In this document: positions 16,848 through 23,917 of the stretch, piece by piece
Position numbering within the stretch: position 1 is the first letter of the stretch
Layout: the number at the start of each line of letters is the position of its first letter
From: Paracrocinitomix sp040880585
GTDB taxonomy: Bacteria; Bacteroidota; Bacteroidia; Flavobacteriales_D; Crocinitomicaceae
Assembly (NCBI GenBank): GCA_040880585.1
Contig: JBBDID010000003.1
Span: 1 to 64,000 of the forward strand
Length of the DNA stretch: 64,000 nucleotides
Direction of reading: 5' to 3'
Made by a program: the position numbers and the translations under genes
Notes under the pieces: model-generated
What the model was told of the DNA's origin: nothing
Seen by the model: the letters and a program-made list of their open reading frames with translations, nothing else
The model's database searches: none

Positions 16848-17756
16848 TTGTCATTTAAACTCACCATAATCGGATCGGGATCTGCTTTACCCACAATGGG
16901 AAGGGCTGTAACTGCACAGTATATTAATTTTAATGAACGCCATATTTTGGTAGATTGCGGGGAAGGAACTCAAATTCAGCTACGCAAATTCAAAGTTAAA
17001 ATTCAGCGATTGCAATTCATTCTAATCTCACACCTTCACGGAGATCATTATTTGGGTTTGATGGGTTTGCTGTCTTCTTTAAGTTTATTGGGACGAACTC
17101 AAAAAATGACCGTTTTTGGTCCCCCTGAATTGGATGAATTATTACAATTTCATTTTAAAGTGGCGGGTGTGAAGTTGAAATATGAATTGGATGTTGTTCA
17201 TCTAAAAACCTCAGAAAAAGAAGTGATTTTTGAGGATAATCTAATAAAAATAGCGGCTTTTAAAGTGAAGCACCGTATTGATTGCTGGGGATTTCGTTTT
17301 GATGAAAAAATAAAGGAATTGAATGTAAACCCGGCAAAGATCAACGAGCATCAATTGACACTGGAAGAGATCCTGACCGTAAAAAAAGGAGAAGACGTAG
17401 TGCGTGAAGCGGAGTATTTGAGAAATGCAGATTTAATTCTGCCGCCACAGCCTTTGGCTTCTTATGCCTATAGTTCTGATACCCGCTATTTTTCAAAAAT
17501 GGCAAAGTATGTCAAAGGGGTGCGGATACTATACCATGAAGCCACCTTTACTGAAAAACACAAAGAAAGGGCAGAAAAAACCATGCATTCTACCGCTAAA
17601 GAAGCTGCTACTGTGGCAAAAGACGCCGGTGTAGAGCAATTGTTACTAGGGCATTTTTCCGCTCGATTTCGAAACACAACAGAAGTGTGTAAAGAAGCGC
17701 ATGAGACTTTTGAAAATACAATCTGTGTAGAAGATGGGGATACCTTTATCTTGTAA
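16848..17756 (+). CDS. rnz: Ribonuclease Z
   Basis: Metallo-beta-lactamase fold tRNA 3'-endonuclease of 302 residues. The zinc motif is SHLHGDHYLGL with His62, His64, Asp66 and His67. Further ligands lie in VKHRIDCWGFR, YSSDTRY, LYHEATF and the C-terminal GHFSAR motif, which is typical of RNase Z. It trims 3' trailers from pre-tRNAs. Translation starts at TTG 16848, one base after the upstream lipoprotein stop, consistent with coupled translation. The family identity is strong. Confidence 0.95.
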   Translation: MSFKLTIIGSGSALPTMGRAVTAQYINFNERHILVDCGEGTQIQLRKFKVKIQRLQFILISHLHGDHYLGLMGLLSSLSLLGRTQKMTVFGPPELDELLQFHFKVAGVKLKYELDVVHLKTSEKEVIFEDNLIKIAAFKVKHRIDCWGFRFDEKIKELNVNPAKINEHQLTLEEILTVKKGEDVVREAEYLRNADLILPPQPLASYAYSSDTRYFSKMAKYVKGVRILYHEATFTEKHKERAEKTMHSTAKEAATVAKDAGVEQLLLGHFSARFRNTTEVCKEAHETFENTICVEDGDTFIL

Positions 17757-17790
17757 TCAGAAAAATTCCTGGAAGCTCTTTTGGAGTAGT

Positions 17791-18651
17791 TCATTTTTGA
17801 ACGTAAGTTCCATCAAAATAAGCATTAGCCCCGTGGTAGGCTCCGCAGTTGTCTTCAGTTATCTTAATTTCATTTGCAATGCTTAGGTCAAAGGTGAGTA
17901 AACAATGCTCGCCATATTCATCACTTTCAAAAATAGCCGTATCTCCATTTATCTTTGCAACTCCGAAAACACTTCCTATATGGGCATTGTACCGGGTAAC
18001 AGAGAGGTCAAAGGCTAAATAATCGTCATTGATTCTTGAAAGATAAAGCTGATCTGTTACCTGAGTGGTGTCCCAACCCTCGTTTCCGTTATATACCGTG
18101 ATGGGGTGATCGTATGTGTAGTGGCTATGTTCTATTAGAGGTGCTGATGAGAGAGGTTGATCGAGATACAATTCCTCTGCTTGAAAAGGTTGCTTATCCT
18201 TGGTGTTTTCTTTACCGGGAGCCCAGTACGATTCAGCATTTTGATCATCCTGTATAAAAACAATATAACCTGTTTCTTTTCCTTTATACGATTCAGTGAG
18301 ATAAATTTTACGGCTTGCGGGTTCAGAATATCCTTCTAACGTAAGATTTTTTTGATGTTTCACATAAAAATAGTAACCATCTATGGGATAGATGCCGTTC
18401 TCATCTTTTGGATACCAGTTTAATACCATAATACCTTGTTGTTGGTAATCCCCTATTTTTGTACCAAAAACCAGTATGTCTGCTTCGTTTTTTTTGCCTT
18501 CTACAGCTTTAGCGCTGTCTATACGGTCTTCTTCCTCTATACCGGGATTATCGGTGTACTCCATGATCTGCCCTGCTTCCTCTTCCTGAGAAGAAGGACT
18601 ACACGCAAGCAGCGAGAAACAAAAACCGAAAAAAAGGATAAAAAACCGCAT
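17791..18651 (-). CDS. Hypothetical lipoprotein (286 aa)
   Basis: Lipoprotein signal MRFFILFFGFCFSLLAC, with LLAC giving Cys17. A Glu-rich linker is followed by about 240 residues of predicted beta strands (YFYVKHQKNLTLEGYSEPASRKIYLTE is within one stretch; CLLTFDLSIANEIKITEDNC is near the end). The C-terminal part (NCGAYHGANAYFDGTYVQK) resembles small beta-barrel lipoproteins that bind calyx-like ligands, but this is weak. It follows gldA by 3 bp on the same strand, so the two form an operon. Function unknown. Confidence 0.75.
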   Translation of the reverse strand: MRFFILFFGFCFSLLACSPSSQEEEAGQIMEYTDNPGIEEEDRIDSAKAVEGKKNEADILVFGTKIGDYQQQGIMVLNWYPKDENGIYPIDGYYFYVKHQKNLTLEGYSEPASRKIYLTESYKGKETGYIVFIQDDQNAESYWAPGKENTKDKQPFQAEELYLDQPLSSAPLIEHSHYTYDHPITVYNGNEGWDTTQVTDQLYLSRINDDYLAFDLSVTRYNAHIGSVFGVAKINGDTAIFESDEYGEHCLLTFDLSIANEIKITEDNCGAYHGANAYFDGTYVQK

Positions 18652-18654
18652 GAC

Positions 18655-19557
18655 TTAATTCTTAGTAAGTTCTTTGAACACCTCTTCCATGCTTTTCTCT
18701 TCTAATCGCATAGTGAGGGTCAGTAGGTCATTTTGTTGGGCATGTTTGGCAATTGCAGAACGGATATCTGCATTTGCTTCAATCAACCATTGATTGTCTT
18801 CCACATTTTTTAATGAATTAACACCGGCTATTTTTTTGAGTTGACTTTTTGAAACAGGCTGATCAAATTCTACAAAAATGGTTCGTTTTTCTTCTTCAGA
18901 TTTTTGAATGTCCGTCGTTGTTTTATCTGCAACAATTTTACCATCCTTAATGATAATTACACGGTCGCAAATGGCCTCCACTTCTTGCATGATGTGAGTA
19001 GAAAGCATCACTGTTTTTGTTTTTCCAATATTTTGGATCAACTGACGGATCTCTACCAGTTGATTGGGATCCAAGCCTGAAGTAGGTTCATCTAAAATCA
19101 GTACTTCCGGATCGTGAATGATGGCTTGTGCCAATCCCACCCTTTGACGATAACCTTTGGATAAAGCGCCAATTTTTTTGGTTTGTTCTTTTTCCAGCCC
19201 CACCAAAGCGATCATTTCTTTCACCCGTTCTTTTTTATGTGGCACTTTATAAATCCCCGCAACAAAAGTAAGGTACTCTTTTACATACATATCCAGGTAT
19301 AAAGGATTGTTTTCGGGAAGATAACCTACCTTTTTCTTCACCTCCATGGCTTCCTCTTCTACATCCAGTCCGCAAACTTTTACCTCACCTGAAGAGGCGG
19401 GAATAAAACAGCTGATGATCTTCATCATGGTCGATTTTCCGGCGCCATTTGGCCCTAAAAAACCAACAATTTCTCCTGAATGGATAGTAAAGGAAACATC
19501 ATTGAGTGCTGCTTGCTCTCCATAATACTTGAATACATTTTTTACTGCTATCGACAC
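18655..19557 (-). CDS. gldA: Gliding-motility ABC transporter ATP-binding protein GldA
   Basis: ABC ATPase of 300 residues: Walker A GPNGAGKST (35-43), signature LSKGYRQRVGLAQAI, Walker B VLILDEPTSGLDP, and the H-loop in LSTHIMQE. The C-terminal region of about 80 residues after the nucleotide domain (ending LEEKSMEEVFKELTKN) and the whole sequence fit GldA. In gliding Bacteroidota it works with the membrane parts GldF and GldG. Those genes are not adjacent; a lipoprotein gene follows instead. A related export ABC ATPase is the alternative. Confidence 0.85.
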   Translation of the reverse strand: MSIAVKNVFKYYGEQAALNDVSFTIHSGEIVGFLGPNGAGKSTMMKIISCFIPASSGEVKVCGLDVEEEAMEVKKKVGYLPENNPLYLDMYVKEYLTFVAGIYKVPHKKERVKEMIALVGLEKEQTKKIGALSKGYRQRVGLAQAIIHDPEVLILDEPTSGLDPNQLVEIRQLIQNIGKTKTVMLSTHIMQEVEAICDRVIIIKDGKIVADKTTTDIQKSEEEKRTIFVEFDQPVSKSQLKKIAGVNSLKNVEDNQWLIEANADIRSAIAKHAQQNDLLTLTMRLEEKSMEEVFKELTKN

Positions 19558-19761
19558 CTTTTCCCTGATTTATGATGTGGTACGAAATTAACGGTTTTAT
19601 TGCCATGAATGACGAGTAATTTCTTAAAAAAATAAAATTAAAGGGTTTTCTGTAAGTAACATAACCTAAGACGAAACAGGGATCAATTCAATTATTCTAG
19701 TCCTTAAATAGTCGCGCCTTAAAAAACAAGTTTTTTATTTCTCTCCAAGATTAAAAATATT

Positions 19762-19800
19762 AGATAAAAGATAAAAGATAAAAGACAAAAGATTTTGTCT
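19762..19800. repeat. Heptad tandem repeat with an overlapping palindrome
   Basis: AGATAAA is repeated three times in tandem, then once as AGACAAA and once in part. The last units form a palindrome with 8-base arms (AGACAAAA and TTTTGTCT) at 19783-19800. It sits upstream of gldA and just left of the first RAYT-derived element. Confidence 0.6.
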
Positions 19801-19812
19801 CTATCTTTAATT

Positions 19813-20120
19813 GAAGGCTGCGCAGGATATCCATCCTGCGCTAACTGCAAATTCAGCGGATATTCATCCGCTTCAAATTTCCCCTTCATCTATCTAGACA
19901 AACCTGGTGTCAAGGTATGTATTTTTAAAACAGAATCAATGTCAGCGTAATTTGTTGCAGATGAATAAGTCCAATCTTCTGGTTTCGAAACAAACTTTGA
20001 CCGAACCGGAATTACTGTCAAGTTGCTCCATTTGTCCACTAACCTGATCGTTTACTCACAAGTTAAAAATAATAATTTTATTCAGATTTAAGTTTGGTGA
20101 TATATATTCTGCGCAGACGG
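19813..20120 (-). mobile_element. Decayed REP/RAYT element, copy 1
   Basis: This 0.3-kb segment matches copy 2 (21424-21728) at both ends and shares its middle with copy 3 (45036-45385). On the minus strand the right end has the shared upstream leader (from 20120 down), then a GTG start, then a broken transposase end (19890-20059), then two palindromes: AGCGGATATTCATCCGCT (19855-19872) and a 9-bp-arm GCGCAGGAT/ATCCTGCGC hairpin (19820-19841). About 33 bp including the right-hand hairpin has been lost. The rest of the 19558-20087 gap shows only the heptad repeat. Confidence 0.75.
19890..20059 (-). pseudogene. Remnant of a REP-associated tyrosine transposase (RAYT)
   Basis: The minus strand begins GTGAGTAAACGATCAGG as in copy 3, then meets an in-frame stop. 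It continues in another frame with IPVRSKFVSKPEDWTYSSA, NYADIDSVLKIHTLTPGLSR and a stop. That is the C-terminal signature of RAYT (Y1/HUH) transposases (NPVR..LV..PEDW.YSS). The catalytic HUH and Tyr regions are deleted, so it is dead. Confidence 0.75.
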
Positions 20121-20642
20121 GATCAATTCAACCATTTTTGAAAGCGCTACCTTCTTTAACATTAGGCCGTTTGAGTTACCATAGAGCGAGTGTTTATCCG
20201 GAATTTCTTGCAATTCACTCCAGTTTTCAGGCACTGTTCTCCCTGCCGGTAATTCTTCGATCAATATCAAGGGGTCTTCGTATGAAGAAGGGGTGCAGAT
20301 GACCAATAGTGTATATTGATAAATCATCCCTTTTATGTGATGTTTTTGGTAGCCATACTCAATATTCACAGGGGGTTTCATTAAAAAATCCTGTTTTGGA
20401 GTGATCAATCGCAACTCTCCCCGCTCGCTTATTTCCCATTTGAGAACAGCGGCATTTAAAATGAGATGAGTCAGATAAAAAAAGCCGACAATTCCTGAAC
20501 AAATAAGTAAAAAGCCAGTGGTAAAATAAGATGAAAACAGCAAGCCACCAAAAATGATCAGGCAACTACTCAAGCCGATAATTAAAGAAGAAAACCGAAT
20601 TTTACTTTGATCGTAGAGTTTTCCCTGACTGATGATTTGCAT
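20088..20642 (-). CDS. Hypothetical membrane protein (184 aa) ending in RAYT-element sequence
   Basis: Two membrane helices near residues 20-58 (IIGLSSCLIIFGGLLFSSY and GFLLICSGIVGFFYLTHLIL) are followed by a predicted beta-rich cytoplasmic or periplasmic domain (for example YGYQKHHIKGMIYQYTLLVIC). Not recognised. The last nine residues (SAQNIYHQT) and the stop come from the right end of RAYT element copy 1, so the natural C-terminus was probably replaced by the insertion. It follows the DUF6498-like gene by 18 bp on the same strand. Confidence 0.75.
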   Translation of the reverse strand: MQIISQGKLYDQSKIRFSSLIIGLSSCLIIFGGLLFSSYFTTGFLLICSGIVGFFYLTHLILNAAVLKWEISERGELRLITPKQDFLMKPPVNIEYGYQKHHIKGMIYQYTLLVICTPSSYEDPLILIEELPAGRTVPENWSELQEIPDKHSLYGNSNGLMLKKVALSKMVELIPSAQNIYHQT

Positions 20643-20660
20643 ATTGTATTTTTTAGTAAG

Positions 20661-21332
20661 TTAAGCTTTCTCCATTGTTTTTTGATGTTCTTTAAAGTGC
20701 TGCCTTAAATCAATGATGGTTTTAAGTGCAAAGAAAAGGATAAGCGAAAAGAAAGAACCACCCGCTTGCATAAATAAAAATCCGGATGACATGATGAAGA
20801 TATGTACCAACACAATCCTTTTGTAAGGACTCATCATTTGCTCTTGTGCAGTTGTGGTGAGGTACTCTTTTTTACCAATATAATTCGAAAAGAAAGAGAT
20901 ACCGTGACTAATAAACAAGCTGATGACAGAGGCAATGATTACCCAGATATCCAGATTTGAAACCTGTTCCCATATATCCGGTTTGCCCATTCCGCTTTTT
21001 CCAAACAGCACAAAAATAAAAACGCCATGTCCGGCGCAAAACCCAAAATAGTGGACCAGAAAAAAGGGAATAAAAATCACTTTCATACAGCCCTGTGATT
21101 GGTTAGACATAGCAGCCCCTTTTGTATTCGGAAGGCCTTGTGCCTTTGCTAATTTGAATACGTTATAAACACCAATGACAAGGTTTTCTAACCAAAAAAC
21201 GAAGACCAAATCAAAGGCTTTCCAATGGAAAATAATGGCCGCAATAAGAAAAACTCCGTTTAGCACCAAAAGAGAGACAACGGAAGGCGCCTTGTAATCT
21301 ATTTTATTGAAAAACATTTGTTGAGTTGACAT
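20661..21332 (-). CDS. DUF6498-like multi-pass membrane protein
   Basis: 223 residues with about six hydrophobic segments (VVSLLVLNGVFLIAAIIFHW, VFIPFFLVHYFGFCAGHGVF and others). The early pattern (HWKAFDLVFVFWLENLVIGVYNVFK) is characteristic of DUF6498 proteins, which have no known function. It probably heads a two-gene unit with the following membrane protein. The pair lies between two RAYT remnants that point the same way. Confidence 0.78.
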   Translation of the reverse strand: MSTQQMFFNKIDYKAPSVVSLLVLNGVFLIAAIIFHWKAFDLVFVFWLENLVIGVYNVFKLAKAQGLPNTKGAAMSNQSQGCMKVIFIPFFLVHYFGFCAGHGVFIFVLFGKSGMGKPDIWEQVSNLDIWVIIASVISLFISHGISFFSNYIGKKEYLTTTAQEQMMSPYKRIVLVHIFIMSSGFLFMQAGGSFFSLILFFALKTIIDLRQHFKEHQKTMEKA

Positions 21333-21423
21333 ATTCTATTTTTAAATTTATTATTTCACTTCGCACTTTTCTGATGGCGTAATTGAATCAACATTCCCAT
21401 TTGTTACGCTACACTAACTTTTT

Positions 21424-21728
21424 GTGAAGGCTGCGCAGGATATCCATCCTGCGCTAACTGCAAATTCAGCGGATATTCATCCGCTTCAAATTTTCCCTTC
21501 ATCTATCATAATAATAAAATTGCTTGATTTTAGATAAACCCGGTAAAGAGGTGTCAGGTCAAGCGATTGAAAAAGAGAACCGGAATTACTGTCAAGTTTA
21601 TCCATTTCCACTAACCTGATCGTTTACTCACAAGTTAAAAATAATAATTTTATTCAGATTTAAGTTTGGTGATATACATCACCATGATTTAGGTTTGGCG
21701 CAGGATGAATATCCTGCGCAGACGGTGA
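21424..21728 (-). mobile_element. Decayed REP/RAYT element, copy 2
   Basis: Both ends are preserved. Left palindromes are at 21433-21454 (9-bp arms GCGCAGGAT/ATCCTGCGC) and 21468-21485 (AGCGGATATTCATCCGCT). Right palindromes are GGTGATATACATCACC at 21668-21683 and a second GCGCAGGAT-type hairpin at 21698-21719. Inside, the GTG start (21631-21629) and about 40 bp after it remain, but the C-terminal coding part seen in copies 1 and 3 is almost gone. The 21333-21766 gap holds little else. Confidence 0.75.
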
Positions 21729-21766
21729 ACAGACGGTGACTGGAAATTGACGTTTTTCAGGAACAT

Positions 21767-21934
21767 TCAGCGCAATTTTTTTATCGTGAAATAAGAACCG
21801 ATTAAAAATAGAAATAAAAAGGCAACGTCCATCCAGTTGGACACATATTTTTCCCATCCCAAAAGGAGGTATACCTCCAGGGTTAAACCACCCAGGCAGA
21901 TCGCTAAAAGGGTCTGGGTAAATGCTTTTTTCAT
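21767..21934 (-). CDS. Small membrane protein (55 aa) coupled to hutI
   Basis: A short frame starts ATG at 21934, overlapping the hutI stop as ATGA, and stops at 21767. The product begins MKKAFTQTLLAICLGGLTLE and has two hydrophobic segments (about 8-26 and 37-50, WMDVAFLFLFLIGSYF) with Lys/Arg at both ends. The overlap, the sensible two-helix pattern and the stop just before RAYT copy 2 argue that it is real. Family not recognised. Confidence 0.65.
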   Translation of the reverse strand: MKKAFTQTLLAICLGGLTLEVYLLLGWEKYVSNWMDVAFLFLFLIGSYFTIKKLR

Positions 21935-23169
21935 TTAAAAAGTAAGGTGCGTTCTACCACATTTTCACCAAAAGAGTAGGGGAGATATGCCAGTGAAGGA
22001 ATTGCTTTTGTGATGATGAGGTTGGCTTTTTTACCTACGGTGATCGATCCTACTTCATCAGCAACTTCCATAGCGTATGCACCATTGATGGTGGTGGCAT
22101 TTAATGCTTCTTCAGGTGTCATTTTCATTTTGATACAGGCCAGGGCGTTGACAAACTGCATATTTCCACTGGGCGTAGATCCCGGATTAAAATCTGTAGC
22201 CAGTGCACAAGCTACATTATTTTCAATCAGTTTGCGAATGGGGGTATAGGGGATCGATAAAAAGAAAGAACAGGATGGTAAAGCGGTGGCTATGGTGGTT
22301 GAATTTTTCAGTGTTTCAACATCTTGGTCTGACAGTTCTTCTAAGTGATCTACTGATACAGCGCCGTGTTTTACGCTGGTTTGAACACCACCCATTACTG
22401 AGAATTGATTGACATGGGTTTTGGGTTTTAATCCGGCCGCTACACCGGCTGCTAAAATGCGATCTGTTTGATCTGCCGTGAAATAATTGCGCTCACAAAA
22501 AACGTCTATGTAATCAGCTAATCCTTCTTCTGCTATTTGTGGAATCATTGCTTCAATGATTAGTTTCACATATCCTTCGTGGTCGTCTTTAAATGTTTTG
22601 GGAAAAGCATGTGCTCCTAAAAAAGTTGATTTAATTGTGAGATCGGATCGCTCTTTTAATTGCTTAATCACGCGTAGCATTTTTAATTCCGCTTCAAGGG
22701 ATAAACCATATCCGCTTTTGATCTCAATGGCTCCTGTTCCTAAACTTTTGACAAACTCAAGTCGCTTTAAACTGTCTTCAAGCAGTTGCTCTTCCGGCAT
22801 ATCGGCTAATTTTTGGGCAGAATTCAGTATTCCACCTCCTTTTTTGCCAATTTCTTCATAAGACAAACCTTTGATGCGGTCAACAAATTCATCTTCCCGG
22901 GTTTTGGCAAATACCAGGTGGGTGTGCGAGTCACAAAAAGCCGGAAATACATACTTCCCTTCCGCGTCGATCACTTCCAGATCATTCCAATCGGTAATTC
23001 CAGCCAGATCATCCATCTTTCCATACATGGATATGCGCCCGTTTTCTATGGCTAAAAATGCATTTTCAATGGTGTTCAGGCAATCCAAATCATCCCTTTT
23101 TAAAGGGGATTTATTATCCTCCAAAATACCTGCTAACCCTTTAATGTTTTTGATTAAAATATTACTCAT
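21931..23169 (-). CDS. hutI: Imidazolonepropionase
   Basis: Amidohydrolase of 412 residues. Metal motif DSHTHLVFA lies near residue 80; further conserved parts are IEIKSGYGLS, GAHAFPK, THVNQFS, DHLEELSD and ALATDFNPGS. It opens the ring of 4-imidazolone-5-propanoate to N-formimino-glutamate in histidine breakdown. Other hut genes (hutH, hutU, hutG or fold equivalents) are not in the window, so the pathway is scattered. It is followed by the overlapping 55-residue membrane protein. Confidence 0.95.
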   Translation of the reverse strand: MSNILIKNIKGLAGILEDNKSPLKRDDLDCLNTIENAFLAIENGRISMYGKMDDLAGITDWNDLEVIDAEGKYVFPAFCDSHTHLVFAKTREDEFVDRIKGLSYEEIGKKGGGILNSAQKLADMPEEQLLEDSLKRLEFVKSLGTGAIEIKSGYGLSLEAELKMLRVIKQLKERSDLTIKSTFLGAHAFPKTFKDDHEGYVKLIIEAMIPQIAEEGLADYIDVFCERNYFTADQTDRILAAGVAAGLKPKTHVNQFSVMGGVQTSVKHGAVSVDHLEELSDQDVETLKNSTTIATALPSCSFFLSIPYTPIRKLIENNVACALATDFNPGSTPSGNMQFVNALACIKMKMTPEEALNATTINGAYAMEVADEVGSITVGKKANLIITKAIPSLAYLPYSFGENVVERTLLFK

Positions 23170-23269
23170 AGTGTAAAAATGCGAATTTATTTCTTTATAA
23201 TCTTAATATTGTAGTCATCAAAGGGAAAACCTATATGTAAGCAATAAAGCCTAATTACTGTCCACCTGT

Positions 23270-23917
23270 ATGCTACGCACATTAAATACATTGAACCAGT
23301 TGAAAACCCTTTATATAGGATTGATAGGTGTGTTAGTTTACGATTTTTATTATGGTGTAGAACCTTTAGGAGGTGGGTTTACAATTGGTGTGATGGCAGC
23401 CTGGGCTTACCTAAATGGCACTTTTTTTATTTTCAAAAAGTCAGAAACAGTTGTTAGGGCGGTGTTGGACTTGTTATTGGTTCCACTATTATTATTTAGT
23501 TTCACTTTTGTAATAGGGCTTGACCTGAAGTTAGTGGTAATCGATTTGTCAATTTTGGAGATTCTGGTGTTTGTATTCACATTATTGATTTATATTATAA
23601 TCCATCTAGGAAAGATTGCTAAAAAGGACTTTAAGAAGGAGGGTTGTGCCTTTATTGCTTTTGTTATAATAGCGTTGGGTATTGGAGGAACCGCTGTAGT
23701 TGCTATGTTGAATAAATTTCTATATGTAATGACGCAAGGGTCTATGTTGTTGCTCATTGTTATTTCGGCTGGATTTGTTTTCGATTTTATTAGAAAACTG
23801 GTGTTGCTTATAAGGGCTGAAAAGGTGAAAAAGAGCCCTCAGGAATGGAAAGCACTAATCAAACATAATATGGTGTTTGGAATTATGTGTTGTATTTATT
23901 TTTTTATGGTTGCTTAA
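23270..23917 (+). CDS. Hypothetical multi-pass membrane protein (215 aa)
   Basis: About six hydrophobic segments (TLYIGLIGVLVYDFYYG, LLVPLLLFSFTFVIGLDL, ILVFVFTLLIYIIIHLG, CAFIAFVIIALGIGGTAVV, MLLLIVISAGFVFDFI, MVFGIMCCIYFFMVA) with short, often basic loops. No signature residues are visible. It is convergent with recJ and the two stop regions overlap by 4 bp. Not recognised. Confidence 0.7.
   Translation: MLRTLNTLNQLKTLYIGLIGVLVYDFYYGVEPLGGGFTIGVMAAWAYLNGTFFIFKKSETVVRAVLDLLLVPLLLFSFTFVIGLDLKLVVIDLSILEILVFVFTLLIYIIIHLGKIAKKDFKKEGCAFIAFVIIALGIGGTAVVAMLNKFLYVMTQGSMLLLIVISAGFVFDFIRKLVLLIRAEKVKKSPQEWKALIKHNMVFGIMCCIYFFMVA

Noticed and set aside
19813..21728. Composite transposon bounded by RAYT copies
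   Set aside because: No active transposase, no target-site duplication visible, and the copies differ by deletions; kept only as a bracketed region.
21660..21857. 65-residue frame ending in the element sequence AQDIHPAP...YHQT
   Set aside because: It overlaps the real small membrane-protein gene out of frame and ends in RAYT copy 2, so it is a shadow.
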